Part shown: piece by piece, positions 15,176-24,632 of the stretch
Layout: every line of letters starts with the position of its first letter
Position numbering within the stretch: position 1 is the first letter of the stretch
Source of the DNA: Opitutus sp.
GTDB lineage: Bacteria; Verrucomicrobiota; Verrucomicrobiia; Opitutales; Opitutaceae
NCBI GenBank assembly: GCA_024998815.1
Contig: JACEUQ010000002.1
Span: 1,502,501-1,566,500, forward strand
Reading direction: 5' to 3'
Length of the DNA stretch: 64,000 nt
Notes under the pieces: generated by a model
What the model was told of the DNA's origin: nothing
Databases searched by the model: none
Seen by the model: the letters and a program-made list of their open reading frames with translations, nothing else
Program-made: the position numbers and the translations under genes

Positions 15176-16912
15176 GTGCGCTTCCGTCCCTCCACATCCT
15201 CCACTGCCGCTGACCGCGTGACGGCTTCGGCCACTGCGGCCGCAGGCAGCGACTCCGACGCCTCTGATTTGCCGACGTCGTCCTGGGTGAACCGCCACGC
15301 GCAACACCTGTGGGCGGCCGGGGTCTTCGTCGCCACGGTGGTGTTAACCGTACTGTCGTTCCCGCCCTCCCCCACCCCGGAGTTCGCCTACGCGTTTGCC
15401 GTTCCCGCCTTGTTCTGGGCCTACCTGCGCCCCTCGCTGCGGCTTTACGCGGCGACGATTCTCGGCGCCCAGGCGGTCGCGTGGACGATCCTGCTCGGCT
15501 GGTTGCACAACGTCACCGTCGGCGGGCTGCTCCTGCTCGGGCCCATTATCGGCATGTGGATCGGGGTGTGGTTCATCGCCGCGCATTGGGCGCTGCCCCG
15601 CATGCTCGGACGCGCCACGCCCGTGCGAATCGCCGCGCTCTTCGGCCTGGCCGGACTGTGGGTGATCGGCGAATGGACGCGCACCTGGATGCTCAGCGGC
15701 TTCCCGTGGATGCCGCTCGCCGCGAGCCAGTGGCAACGCATGACCATCCTGCAAATCGCCGCGTTCACCGGCGCGGGCGGGGTGTCGTTTATCCTGATCG
15801 CCATGAACCTCGGCTTTGCCGCCTACGCGCACCGCCTCCTGCGCGAAGGCCGAGCCGGTTTGGGCAAACGCTGCCCGGAGTTTTTCGCCGCGATGTTTTT
15901 GCTGGTGATCTGCGTGGCCACCCGGCTCCAGGAAACCTTTAACCGCCACCGTTTTTCCGCGCCGCTGGGACGCGTGGCCTTTGTGCAGCCCTACATCCCA
16001 CAAACCGTGAAATGGGACAACGCCCAGGGCCCTGCCATCCTCAAAGTCCTCGAAGACCTCACCCTAGCCGCCGGCGCGACCAAGCCCGATTTGATCCTGT
16101 GGCCCGAAGCGACCACCCCGTGGGCGGTGAAAGGCGACGACGCCATGCGCGGCTGGGTCGAGCAATTGGTGGCGCGCACCGGCACCCCGCTGATGCTCGG
16201 CTCCATCGCCCGCGAAGCCTCCCCAGTTAACCCGGCCGAGGACGACTGGCGCAACGGCGTGTTCACCGTCGATCCCGCCACCGGCCTGCAGCCGAAGTTT
16301 TACGCCAAACGAAAACTGGTGCCGTTTGGGGAATTCGTACCGTTGCGCCCCGTGCTCGGCTGGCTCGAAAAGTTCGTTCCCATCGGTGAGGACTTCCAGC
16401 GCGGCAACGATCCGTCGCTTTTAACGGTTAACCTCAACGGCCGTCCCGTGGCGCTGGGACCGCTGCTGTGTTACGAGGATATTTTCCCGCAAACGGTGCG
16501 AGCCAGCGTGCTCGCCGGGGCCGATGTGCTGGTGGTCCACACCAACAACGGCTGGTTCGGCGAGGGCGGCGCGGCGTACCAACACGCGTCCAATTCCGTG
16601 CTGCGCGCCGTCGAAACCCGCCGCCCGGTGCTGCGCTGCGGCAACGGCGGCTGGAGCGGCTGGATCGACGAGTTTGGCAGTATCCGCGCCGTGCTCACCC
16701 GCGATCCGGAGAGCGGAAAACTCTCCACGGCCAGCCCCAAACTCGCCCCGCACGGCTCGGTGTATTTCCGCGGCACCCAGACGGTCGCCGTGAACGTCGA
16801 TGCGCGCTGGATCGGCCGCCCGAGTTTTTATGTGCAGCACGGCGATTGGCTCGTCGTGGTGAGCGCAGGCTTGGTGCTCGTCGCATTCCTGCTGCTACGC
16901 CGCCTGAAGTAG
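15176..16912 (+). CDS. lnt: Apolipoprotein N-acyltransferase
   Basis: Lnt adds the third acyl chain to lipoproteins in the inner membrane. About six hydrophobic segments occupy the first 250 residues (AGVFVATVVLTVLSF, LLLLGPIIGMWIGVWFIAA and others). A carbon-nitrogen hydrolase domain follows, with the triad visible as Glu in LILWPEATTPWAV, Lys in AKRKLVPFGEFVPLR and Cys in LLCYEDIFPQTV. A last membrane helix closes the protein (LVVVSAGLVLVAFLLL). The frame is open from an ATG at 15068, but that lies inside a repeat. GTG at 15176 is preferred, giving 578 residues; GTG at 15149 is also possible. The TAG stop (16910-16912) is supplied by the next repeat. It serves the lipoproteins encoded nearby. 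Confidence 0.9.
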   Translation: MRFRPSTSSTAADRVTASATAAAGSDSDASDLPTSSWVNRHAQHLWAAGVFVATVVLTVLSFPPSPTPEFAYAFAVPALFWAYLRPSLRLYAATILGAQAVAWTILLGWLHNVTVGGLLLLGPIIGMWIGVWFIAAHWALPRMLGRATPVRIAALFGLAGLWVIGEWTRTWMLSGFPWMPLAASQWQRMTILQIAAFTGAGGVSFILIAMNLGFAAYAHRLLREGRAGLGKRCPEFFAAMFLLVICVATRLQETFNRHRFSAPLGRVAFVQPYIPQTVKWDNAQGPAILKVLEDLTLAAGATKPDLILWPEATTPWAVKGDDAMRGWVEQLVARTGTPLMLGSIAREASPVNPAEDDWRNGVFTVDPATGLQPKFYAKRKLVPFGEFVPLRPVLGWLEKFVPIGEDFQRGNDPSLLTVNLNGRPVALGPLLCYEDIFPQTVRASVLAGADVLVVHTNNGWFGEGGAAYQHASNSVLRAVETRRPVLRCGNGGWSGWIDEFGSIRAVLTRDPESGKLSTASPKLAPHGSVYFRGTQTVAVNVDARWIGRPSFYVQHGDWLVVVSAGLVLVAFLLLRRLK

Positions 16913-16963
16913 CGCAGACTTCCAGTCTGCTCATGAGAAAAGCAGGCTAGAAGCCTGCGCTAC
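16909..16963. repeat. Inverted pair of GTAGCGCAGACTTCCAG repeats
   Basis: Arms at 16909-16931 and about 16941-16963 face each other across a short spacer, able to form a strong hairpin right at the end of lnt. The TAG of the first arm is the lnt stop codon. It may also act as a transcription end, although no T-run follows. Confidence 0.85.
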
Positions 16964-17027
16964 GTCGAGCCGATCTCGGCTATAATATTATTTTCGGTGC
17001 ACGCTAGAGCGTTTCAACCGGAAGTGT

Positions 17028-17110
17028 AGCCGCAAAAGAACGCAGAGACCGCAAAGAGGAATCAGATTAAATCTTTTCTTTGCGATCCTTGCGTTCTTTT
17101 GCGGCTAAAA
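17028..17110. repeat. Inverted repeat of the AGCCGCAAAAGAACGCA family
   Basis: AGCCGCAAAAGAACGCAGAG at the left is mirrored by TTGCGTTCTTTTGCGGCT at the right, around an A/T-rich centre (AATCAGATTAAATC). The same family is at 19200, 46926 and 52001, with a decayed copy near 44900-44990. Confidence 0.85.
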
Positions 17111-17276
17111 TCCGATTCCGGTATGGCTATAGTTTCCCAGAAAACACGCTAACGCTTCGCCACCCGCCCAAAACCGGAAAAATCGCGTACCGCGCTGTTC
17201 GAGGCTTTGTTTTCTCGCCCCAACCCGATTGAAACGGGTACGCAGTCACATGAAAATTGTCGGATTGAGTTCTGAG

Positions 17277-17355
17277 GTAGTGCGGTGCTTTAGCCCGCAG
17301 GTTTACACCGGATTCCCTCCTGCAATTACCGATGCGGGCTAAAGCACCGCGCTAC
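17277..17355. repeat. Inverted repeat of the GTGCGGTGCTTTAGCCCGC family
   Basis: The left arm (17277-17300) and right arm (17331-17355) are reverse complements around about 30 bp. A second locus of this family is at 19357-19433. The arm ends about 40 bp before the DUF1653 start. Together with the two repeats upstream it occupies most of the gap 16913-17395; nothing else is recognisable there. Confidence 0.85.
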
Positions 17356-17395
17356 TTTCGATCCGACACCTTAATTGCTACTCACTACTCACCGC

Positions 17396-17659
17396 ATGTC
17401 CGCGCTCAACCCCACCGCCATTCCCCCGCTTGCCGAGCACCCCGACGGCCCCCGCCCCGGCCGCTACCGCCACTACAAGGGCAACCCGTACCTCGTGCTC
17501 GGGGTCGCGCGCCACTCCGAAACGACCGAGGAACTGGTGGTTTATCGCATGCTCTACGGCGACTTCAGCCTGTGGATACGGCCCCGCGCCATGTTCATGG
17601 AAACCGTTGTGATCAACGGCCAAACTTTGCCCCGCTTTGCCTACGTCGGCCCGGAATAA
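17396..17659 (+). CDS. DUF1653 domain protein
   Basis: The 87-residue protein starts at the ATG at 17396 (MSALNPTAIPPL). The DUF1653 core is clear: PGRYRHYKGNPYLVLGVARHSETTEELVVYRMLYGDFSLWIRPRAMFMETV. These small soluble proteins often use KGxxY and WxRP motifs and are of unknown function. Its TAA overlaps by a base with an ATG at 17659 that could extend the next frame. It is probably co-transcribed with the NamZ-like gene. Confidence 0.9.
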   Translation: MSALNPTAIPPLAEHPDGPRPGRYRHYKGNPYLVLGVARHSETTEELVVYRMLYGDFSLWIRPRAMFMETVVINGQTLPRFAYVGPE

Positions 17660-17721
17660 TGCCCCTCGGCAGGATTCCGCCTCGACCCACTCCACTCTCG
17701 GTTAAACTCTCCACCCTGCGC

Positions 17722-19128
17722 ATGTCCGGACTCCCTCGCCCCCCCTCTGCAACGCTGCTGCTGGTATTCGCCGCCACCCTGATCGGGCTGGCCGGCTGTT
17801 CGTCGAACAAGGCACATGCTCAACCAAAGCCCCAGCGCACCCCCGCCGTCGCTGCACCGGCCAAACCCGCCGCAGCTCCCGCCCCCACCGCTGTTGCCCC
17901 TAAAGCGGCACCTGCGCCCGTGGTTGCCAAACCGGTGGTTGAATTCCCCGTCATGCTCGGGGTGGACGTGCTGGAGTCCGCCGGCTTTCGCGCCCTTGCC
18001 GGCAAACGCATCGGCCTGCTCACCCACCCCGCCGGCGTCAACCGCCGCGGCGAGAGCACCATCACGGTTTTACGCCGCGCGCCCAACGCCAAACTCACCT
18101 GCCTATTCTCCCCCGAACACAGCTTGAGCGGGGACGTGAAAGCCTCCGTCAACGTCGATGACAGCATCGATTCTGTGACCAAGCTGCCGGTCTATTCGCT
18201 GCACGGCAAAAACCGCAAGCCCACCCCCGCCCAGCTCAAAACCATCGATGCCCTGGTCATCGACCTGCAGGACATCGGAGTGCGTTCCTACACCTACAAC
18301 GTGGTCATGCGCTACGCGATGGACGCGTGTTTCGAGGCGGGCGTCGAAGTGATCGTGCTCGACCGCCCCAACCCGCTGGGCGGCCTGAAGGTGGACGGCC
18401 CCAGCCTCGACCGCGAATGGTTCAGTGGCGTGGGAGCCTTTCAAATGCCCTACGTTCACGGGTTGACGATGGGCGAACTCGCGCGCTGGGCCGCCAGCGA
18501 ACCCGGGGTTCTCGCCGTCGCTGAAAACATCCGCGGCAAAGGTAAACTCACGGTGATTTCCATGCGCGGCTGGAAACGCTCGATGCTCTGGCCGGAGACC
18601 GGGCTGAAGTTTATCCCGACATCCCCAATGGTGCGCGATTTCCCCACAGTCATGGGTTATGCGATGACCGGCCTTGGCTGCGAATACAGCGGCTTTAAAC
18701 ACGGGATCGGCTCGCAGTATCCATTCCGTGGAATCGCCTTCAAAGGGGTGACCGCCGATCGCCTCATCAAAGACCTAAAGGCACTCAAAATCGCCGGCCT
18801 CAGCTACCGCAAAATCACCGGTCCCGACCTGGACGGGAAACCCAAGGAAGGCGTTTACGTAGACGTGAGTAATTACGCCGCGTGGCGCCCCACCCAGCTG
18901 AGCTTCGAACTCATGCGCCTGGCCTGCCGCTATGATCCGCCCAACCCCTTTGTTAAAATCGACGCGAAAAGCATGCGCAGTTTCAACATTCACGTCGGCT
19001 CGACCGCCTGGTGGGAAGCGCTCAAACGCGACGGCGCGCGAGTGGACGTCAGCGGCAACCTAGCCGCGTGGAACGTCAAGGCGCTCGCCTACCAGCAGGC
19101 CACGCGCAAATACTGGCTTTACCAATAA
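17722..19128 (+). CDS. NamZ-type (DUF1343) exo-beta-N-acetylmuramidase, lipoprotein
   Basis: The 468-residue product starts at the ATG at 17722, chosen because it gives a lipoprotein signal (SGLPRPPSATLLLVFAATL, then the lipobox LAGC). An Ala/Pro linker (about 35-75) leads to the DUF1343/NamZ domain: LLTHPAGVNRRGESTI, LFSPEHSL, DLQDIGVRSYTYN, VLDRPNPLGG, DREWFSGVGAFQMPYVHGLTMGELA and PTSPMVRDF. Characterised NamZ enzymes release terminal MurNAc from peptidoglycan fragments, so this protein probably recycles cell-wall sugars at the envelope. The frame extends upstream to 17332 only as a shadow of the DUF1653 gene. Confidence 0.88.
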   Translation: MSGLPRPPSATLLLVFAATLIGLAGCSSNKAHAQPKPQRTPAVAAPAKPAAAPAPTAVAPKAAPAPVVAKPVVEFPVMLGVDVLESAGFRALAGKRIGLLTHPAGVNRRGESTITVLRRAPNAKLTCLFSPEHSLSGDVKASVNVDDSIDSVTKLPVYSLHGKNRKPTPAQLKTIDALVIDLQDIGVRSYTYNVVMRYAMDACFEAGVEVIVLDRPNPLGGLKVDGPSLDREWFSGVGAFQMPYVHGLTMGELARWAASEPGVLAVAENIRGKGKLTVISMRGWKRSMLWPETGLKFIPTSPMVRDFPTVMGYAMTGLGCEYSGFKHGIGSQYPFRGIAFKGVTADRLIKDLKALKIAGLSYRKITGPDLDGKPKEGVYVDVSNYAAWRPTQLSFELMRLACRYDPPNPFVKIDAKSMRSFNIHVGSTAWWEALKRDGARVDVSGNLAAWNVKALAYQQATRKYWLYQ

Positions 19129-19199
19129 TCCACGACCAAGGGCCGCAGCGGCGGCGGCCGACTTCGGGCCGACAAAATCGACAGAATCCATCGATCCGT

Positions 19200-19278
19200 T
19201 TAGCCGCGAAAGATCGCAGAGAACGCATAGAAACACAGGGTCTGTTCTTTGCGATCCTTGCGTTCTTTCGCGGCTAAA
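19200..19278. repeat. Inverted repeat of the TTAGCCGCGAAAGAACGCA family
   Basis: TTAGCCGCGAAAGATCGCAG at the left is mirrored by TTGCGTTCTTTCGCGGCTAA at the right, with a centre GGGTCTGTTC. It begins 71 bp after the NamZ-like gene. Confidence 0.85.
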
Positions 19279-19356
19279 CTGCCTTGGCTTCATCCGCTAG
19301 GTTTCAGGTTACGACCCACTACGCGGCAGTAACACTCAAAGGAACGGATCGAAAGG

Positions 19357-19433
19357 AGTGCGGTGCTTTAGCCCGCATCGGCCGATTGTGAGGGAAATTC
19401 AATACAAACCTGCGGGCTAAAGCACCGCACTAC
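19357..19433. repeat. Inverted repeat of the AGTGCGGTGCTTTAGCCCGC family
   Basis: Arms at about 19357-19379 and 19411-19433. It is the second copy of the family at 17277. With the preceding repeat it accounts for most of the 410-bp gap 19129-19539; the last 100 bp probably carry the promoter of the GT2 gene, but I see no clear motif. Confidence 0.85.
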
Positions 19434-19539
19434 CTCAGAGCGTGGCGCGGACTTGTATTATCCGTTGAAATCCCATCCGTTTCACCACCGCTGAATCGGC
19501 CGCCAGAGCCGTATAAACCGTTACCCCCTTTTTCTCCGC

Positions 19540-20508
19540 ATGTCCGATCCCCAAACACCGTCGCCATCCGCCACCCTGCCCCTGCTGTGCGTTGTTATCC
19601 CCGTTTTTAACGAAGAGCCGGTTGTACCAGAATTGCTAGAGCGGTTGCAGCGGGTTTTGGGCAGCCTGACGACCGTGCGCTGGGAAGTGGTGTTTGTGGA
19701 CGACGGGTCGCGCGACCGCACCGCCTCAATGCTGGCGGCGGCAGCCGTACTCGAACCGCGTTTTCAGCTGGTGCGCCTGTCGCGGAATTTTGGACACCAA
19801 CCCGCTCTGACCGCCGGACTGGCGCAGGCCGGGCTGGCCGATGCGGTGGTGACGATGGACGCCGACCTGCAAGACCCGCCCGAGCTCATCCCCGAATTGG
19901 TAAAAGCGTGGCAAGCCGGTGCCGAAGTGGTGCTGGCGGTGCGCCGCTCGCGCCAAGACGCGGGCCTGCGTCGGGTGGGCTTCGACGTCTTTCACCGCTG
20001 GTTTCAGCGGGTGAGTGATTTCAAGATCGAAGCCAACACCGGGACCTTCGGCCTCTTGGCCCGCCCGGCGGTGGCGGCGATCAACGCGCTGGAGGAGCAC
20101 CACCGCTTTTTCCCCGGGCTACGGGCGTGGGTTGGTTTTAAACAAGCCGAGGTGATCTACGACCGCCAAGAGCGGGCAGCGGGCACCCCGGGGCAAACCC
20201 TGCGCCGACTGGTGCGCTACGCGTTGGACGGGATTTTCAGTTTTTCATATTTCCCACTGCGGATGATGACCTACACGGGCATGTTCATCGCCGGCCTAGG
20301 CTTCGCGGTGGGAGCGTTTTTCGTGATGCGCCGGCTGCTCGGGCAGGAGGTGGCCTTCACGGGGTTCACGACATTGGTGACGCTGATCTTGTTTTTAGGC
20401 GGAGTGCAGCTGATCGGCATCGGCATTTTAGGCGAATACCTCGGACGCATTTATGACGAGGCGAAGCGCCGGCCGCTGTATGTGCTGAGACCGCCGGCTG
20501 AATCGTGA
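19540..20508 (+). CDS. GT2 family polyprenol-phosphate sugar synthase (DPM1/ArnC-like)
   Basis: The 322-residue inner-membrane glycosyltransferase has a GT-A domain at about 10-230: VVIPVFNEEPVVPELLERL, FVDDGSRDRT and the acidic MDADLQDPPEL that binds the metal and nucleotide sugar. RNFGHQPALTAGLAQA is typical of the dolichol-phosphate mannose synthase-like group. Two C-terminal membrane helices follow (MFIAGLGFAVGAFFVM and FTTLVTLILFLGGVQLIGIG), then LGEYLGRIYDEAKRRPLYVL. It would load a sugar onto undecaprenyl phosphate for the GT-C enzymes next to it. It overlaps the next gene by ATGA. Confidence 0.9.
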   Translation: MSDPQTPSPSATLPLLCVVIPVFNEEPVVPELLERLQRVLGSLTTVRWEVVFVDDGSRDRTASMLAAAAVLEPRFQLVRLSRNFGHQPALTAGLAQAGLADAVVTMDADLQDPPELIPELVKAWQAGAEVVLAVRRSRQDAGLRRVGFDVFHRWFQRVSDFKIEANTGTFGLLARPAVAAINALEEHHRFFPGLRAWVGFKQAEVIYDRQERAAGTPGQTLRRLVRYALDGIFSFSYFPLRMMTYTGMFIAGLGFAVGAFFVMRRLLGQEVAFTGFTTLVTLILFLGGVQLIGIGILGEYLGRIYDEAKRRPLYVLRPPAES

Positions 20509-22604
20509 TGAAACGCCGCCTCGGGGAAACGCTCGGCTGGATCGGTTTGCTGGGGGCGCTCGCTGGGCTCGGCTGGGTGCTGATCGCCACCTCCTTCATG
20601 GTCTACGATGACGAAGGCTATGTGCTCATGTCGGTGCGGCAGTTTTGCGACGGCAAGCCGCTGTACACCGAGGTTTTCAGCCAGTACGGGCCGGCATTTT
20701 TCCTGTTTTATCGCGGCCTGCATGCGCTCACCGGACTAGTCTACGATCATGAGGTTGGCAGGCTTCTGACGCTCGGTTACTGGCTGACGACGGCGGGGGT
20801 CATCGGCTGGTTAACGCGAAGGCTGACCGCCTCCGTGATCACCGGCTGGACGGCGACGGCGCTGGGGTTTGTTGCCCTGACCCCCAACATCAACGAGCCG
20901 TTTCACCCCGGCAGTTTACTGGTTTTATTAAGCGTGGTGGCAACCTGGGCGGGTGCGGAATGTATCCTACGAGGCTGGAGCAAGCGCATGGGGGTGGTGA
21001 TGGGCGCCATCGGAGCCGCCATGCTCTTGATCAAAATCAACGTGGGCCTGTTTTTGCTCTGCGCGTGGGGCAGTTGGTGGCTCGCCCAAGAGGTGCAGTG
21101 CTCCCGCTGGCGGCATTATCTGGGATGGGCAATAAGTGTGAGCGTGATCGCGGCTCCGCTGGTGCTGATGCGGCTTCATTTAACGGAGCCTTGGGCGCTG
21201 GGTTTTGCCTGGATATTCAGCGCCGGGGCCCTCGGGTTATGGTGGCAAATCGTACGATCGCAGGGGCGCGATGAAAACGCAGCCGGCTGGGCTTGGCTGG
21301 GGGCGGTCGGGGTGGTGATCGGAACCGTCGTCGCGGGCATGGCGGCGCTCGGCACTTCACCGGCCGCGCTGCTGGAAGGCGGCTTGCTGGCACCGTTGCG
21401 CCACCCCCAAATGTACACCTTTCCGGCGCGCACCCCCTTGGTGGTCGGCGGTGTGGCCTGGGTTTCACTCCTCGCCTTTTGGTTGACGACGCGCAGTCGC
21501 CTCGGCGGCTGGCGCACATCGATCATTGTGGCGGTAAGGTTAACGGGGGTGGCGGGCTACTTTTGGCACATGAAAGCCCCGCATAATCAGTGGGGGTTAT
21601 ACGACTACGCCTTGGCCTGGGGGCCAGCGCTGGCCGGATGGATGCTTATTCCGTTAACCGAGCACTCCTCCCGGCAGCTGCGCGCACGCTGGTGGCTCGG
21701 GTGGATTTTTGTCTGGCAACTGTTACAGGCTTACCCGGTGGCTGGATCGCAAGTGACCTGGGGTGGGGCCTTGTGGGTGGTCATTGCCGGGGTCGGCTGC
21801 GTGGACCTAGGGCGCTGGGCCAGCGTGCGCTGGCGGTGGGCGCCCGCGGTGGGTGCGCTGGCTTGGGCCGGGGTGGCCTTAACCACGACGGGGATCGTGG
21901 TGCGCGGCGCCCACAACTGGTGGATGGACAGCACACCGCTGCAACTGCCGGGCGCCCGGTGGCTGCGACCGCCGCCCGACATTACCCGTCCGCTGCAAAT
22001 CCTGCAGACGAACCTCCAGCGTGACGCCGGGGTGGTTTTTAGCCTGCCGGGTATGTTCAGCCTGAACCTATGGAGCGGCAGGCCGACCCCGACGGCGGCC
22101 AATACCACGCACTGGTTCAGCCTGCTCAATGAGCCTCAACAGACGGAGATTATAAAGGTTCTGGCGGCTGACCCAAAGGCCATGCTCGTGGTTCAGCGTG
22201 ATTTATTAAGACTGCTTTACCAAAATGGCTACGGCCCCTCGGGACTGCTGGCGGATTATCTCCGTACAGCCTTTGCACCTGCGATCCGTGTAGGCGGCTA
22301 CGACCTCTGCGTGAAGCGGGGGCGCCGGATTGCGGCCTATGACACGTTTCGGGTCGAAAATGACCGGTTGGTTGCAATGGTGGTGCGCCCCAGCGGTCCG
22401 GCCCCGATCCGGCTACGCGCCCCCGCCCGATCGGATTGGCTTGGCATATGCCTCACGTCAGCAACGTGGAGCCAACAGGACGCAACGACCTGGCACATTG
22501 AGGCGTCGCTACCCAACGACTGGCCGAAAGGGGTACAGCGGGAAATCGCCATCGGGGAGATCTCGGTGCAGGTGATCCCGGAGAACGCCCTGCCGGCCGA
22601 CTAA
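20505..22604 (+). CDS. Large GT-C-like membrane glycosyltransferase (unassigned)
   Basis: The 699-residue protein has ten or more hydrophobic segments in its first 480 residues and a soluble C-terminal part (about 480-699). Near the N-terminus, ATSFMVYDDEGYVLMSVRQ carries an acidic pair in the first extracytoplasmic loop, the place where GT-C enzymes such as ArnT and PMT keep the catalytic Asp. FSQYGPAFFLFYRGLHALTGL resembles the FSQYGPLTTYFQAL stretch of the proteins at 25387 and 29069, so they are related. It starts at the ATG at 20505, inside the GT2 stop, indicating translational coupling. It probably transfers the polyprenol-linked sugar made by the GT2; acceptor unknown. Confidence 0.75.
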   Translation: MMKRRLGETLGWIGLLGALAGLGWVLIATSFMVYDDEGYVLMSVRQFCDGKPLYTEVFSQYGPAFFLFYRGLHALTGLVYDHEVGRLLTLGYWLTTAGVIGWLTRRLTASVITGWTATALGFVALTPNINEPFHPGSLLVLLSVVATWAGAECILRGWSKRMGVVMGAIGAAMLLIKINVGLFLLCAWGSWWLAQEVQCSRWRHYLGWAISVSVIAAPLVLMRLHLTEPWALGFAWIFSAGALGLWWQIVRSQGRDENAAGWAWLGAVGVVIGTVVAGMAALGTSPAALLEGGLLAPLRHPQMYTFPARTPLVVGGVAWVSLLAFWLTTRSRLGGWRTSIIVAVRLTGVAGYFWHMKAPHNQWGLYDYALAWGPALAGWMLIPLTEHSSRQLRARWWLGWIFVWQLLQAYPVAGSQVTWGGALWVVIAGVGCVDLGRWASVRWRWAPAVGALAWAGVALTTTGIVVRGAHNWWMDSTPLQLPGARWLRPPPDITRPLQILQTNLQRDAGVVFSLPGMFSLNLWSGRPTPTAANTTHWFSLLNEPQQTEIIKVLAADPKAMLVVQRDLLRLLYQNGYGPSGLLADYLRTAFAPAIRVGGYDLCVKRGRRIAAYDTFRVENDRLVAMVVRPSGPAPIRLRAPARSDWLGICLTSATWSQQDATTWHIEASLPNDWPKGVQREIAIGEISVQVIPENALPAD

Positions 22605-22823
22605 CAAACGACATAGGCGTTTGTGGCTTTCCCCGAAATTGTTGCCTTAAAAATTAAGCCTCTCCCGCTCCACCACCAACGGGCGCTTGGTTACCTTGGT
22701 ATGAATCGCGCCAATATACTCACCCAACACGCCAATAAAAAAGAGTTGGACTGAGCCGATAAAAAAAAGCCCTACCACCACCGGTGCGGTGCCTAGGGAA
22801 AAACTGTCCCAGTTGAGTAGTTT

Positions 22824-24632
22824 AGAGCCTGTCCCAAATTTCCGGATTTTTAAAAAGTGCGCAGAGGTCCATTGGGATTGCGGGCGAACGAGGTGGCACG
22901 AATCACCCCAGCGACGTTAAACGGCGGCCCGAATCGATTTTTCCCGCCCCCAAGCGCGGTAGTAAGGTACGGCAAAGCCGGGGCGAGCCCCAGGGTTATT
23001 CACATTTTTGCCGGAAAATTGAATTAAGCGGCCAGCGGAAGTGTTATTTCCTCGGCAAGGATTCGTGACACCAGCCAGAGGTTGTGACCGAGTACACTCC
23101 AACCCACCGAACGGTAGCGGTTGGCAAACCCTTTACAGCGCAAGCGTCCGCCGAGGCGTTGTTTGAGGATCGCAATGCGCGCTTCGGTCGCCGAACGGCG
23201 CCGCTGCAATTGGGCGAAGCGTTTTTCGCTCAAACGCTCCTTGAGCGCGTGCGGATCACGCGGGCATACCGCATCGTAAACGTCTTGTTGCTTGAGCATT
23301 GCGGAAGTTTTTTTGGTGGCGAAGCCGCGGTCGGTGCCGACCGCGCTAATCGGCGCACTCAGGTCAAAGCGGTTCTGCCGCGCCAGGCTTTCCTCGAGTT
23401 GGCACCATTCTGCCGGAGCCGCGCCCTGGTAGAGTTGCCAGTCGGTGATTAAACCGGAGAGCGCCTCGCTCAACAGCAACGAGTTGCCAAACTCGACTTG
23501 GCTCCCTGCTTTGCCGCGAACCAGTACGTTCACATCAAGTTCATGCACGCTGAGGATCTTTTGGTCGTTGGGCACCGGGCGTCCGCCGATGATGCGCTCG
23601 TGGGCCTGCTTGATGACGGCGGGCAGTTGGCCGAGCATAGCGTCGATGCGGGTGGTTATCCGCTTGGTTTGGCGTTGGCTGTAATGGGTTTGGCTATACT
23701 TCTGCGCCAACAGGTCGCGGTGGCGGCGGGCATGTTCTCCGATCGTGCGTAACAGCGTCTTCATCTTGCGCAGGATCTGTTTACGCGCGCGCTTGGCGTC
23801 GTTGCGGCGGCCTGCGTGGGTCATTGACATGCACAACTTGTTCATCTGCTTGGCAAAGCACTCCGGCTCTTCAGGCATACGGTGGAGCAGTCCAGCGCGG
23901 CGGATTAAAATCATGGCCTTGAGCAAAGTCTTGGACACATCACGCAACAGCACCCAGTCCACCGGGAAGTGGATGTTGGTCTCCAAGCACGTGCCGTCGA
24001 TGAGGCAAACATCCATGTCCAGCGGCGCGCTCAACCCGAGTTCAGTGGCGCGATCCTTCTCGCCGCACATCTCCACCAACACTTGCCCCATCCAGCGCAC
24101 CTGTTCGGCGGTGAAAAACTTCGAGGCCCGCTCCAGCACACTTTTGGACGCCCCCTTGATTCCCTCAAGCGTGCGAACACCGCAAAAATCCGCCAGTAAA
24201 TCACTTGAGGCAATGCTACGGGAAAGCTCGCGAAAGGATATGTTGCCCAAATGCACCCGCAACACTTCAAAGCGTAACGCTTTGAGCGCAAACTCCATAC
24301 GCTGGCGTAGTTGTGCGACACTGGCTTGGCCTGCCCCCGCCTTGGCAAAGTCCATCGCCATCGTCTCCAAGTGGCTGCCACGCAACAACGCGTCGAGTCC
24401 TTCCAATTGCTGGCGAAACTCGGCGTAATCTTTATTGGCACCGACTGGCGTTAGCGCCGGACGCAACCAGCGTTGCAGGGCAATGGCCGAGGTGGCGGAT
24501 ACGGGTTTTGACTTCATGGCCGATTATAGCGGCTTTTTTTTGACCAAAACCAGGGAATTACCCCTCTTTAGGCATCATTAAACTTATGCTAATAGTTCAC
24601 TGCTAGGTTTTTATGCTTTCGGGACAGGCTCT
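22824..24632 (-). mobile_element. Insertion sequence copy A (1809 bp)
   Basis: It is bounded by the inverted repeat AGAGCCTGTCCC (right end GGGACAGGCTCT at 24621-24632) and flanked by the 5-bp target duplication AGTTT at 22819-22823 and 24633-24637. It carries one transposase on the minus strand. It has the same length as copy B at 27260 and encodes an identical transposase. It is inserted inside a GT2 gene. Confidence 0.96.
23024..24517 (-). CDS. DDE-type transposase, IS copy A
   Basis: The 497-residue protein is identical to the one in copy B. Its catalytic core shows Asp in DVCLIDGTCLETNIHFPVDW, a second Asp in AVGTDRGFATKKTS and a likely Glu in the C-terminal helix (RRSATEARIAILKQRLGG), the order of DDE transposases. 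The motif DGTxxExNIHFPxD is shared by IS5/IS1182/ISNCY-like groups; I cannot settle the family by eye. The long helical region between the first and second Asp (about 200-330) is rich in Arg and Lys. It is intact, so the element may be active. Confidence 0.9.
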   Translation of the reverse strand: MKSKPVSATSAIALQRWLRPALTPVGANKDYAEFRQQLEGLDALLRGSHLETMAMDFAKAGAGQASVAQLRQRMEFALKALRFEVLRVHLGNISFRELSRSIASSDLLADFCGVRTLEGIKGASKSVLERASKFFTAEQVRWMGQVLVEMCGEKDRATELGLSAPLDMDVCLIDGTCLETNIHFPVDWVLLRDVSKTLLKAMILIRRAGLLHRMPEEPECFAKQMNKLCMSMTHAGRRNDAKRARKQILRKMKTLLRTIGEHARRHRDLLAQKYSQTHYSQRQTKRITTRIDAMLGQLPAVIKQAHERIIGGRPVPNDQKILSVHELDVNVLVRGKAGSQVEFGNSLLLSEALSGLITDWQLYQGAAPAEWCQLEESLARQNRFDLSAPISAVGTDRGFATKKTSAMLKQQDVYDAVCPRDPHALKERLSEKRFAQLQRRRSATEARIAILKQRLGGRLRCKGFANRYRSVGWSVLGHNLWLVSRILAEEITLPLAA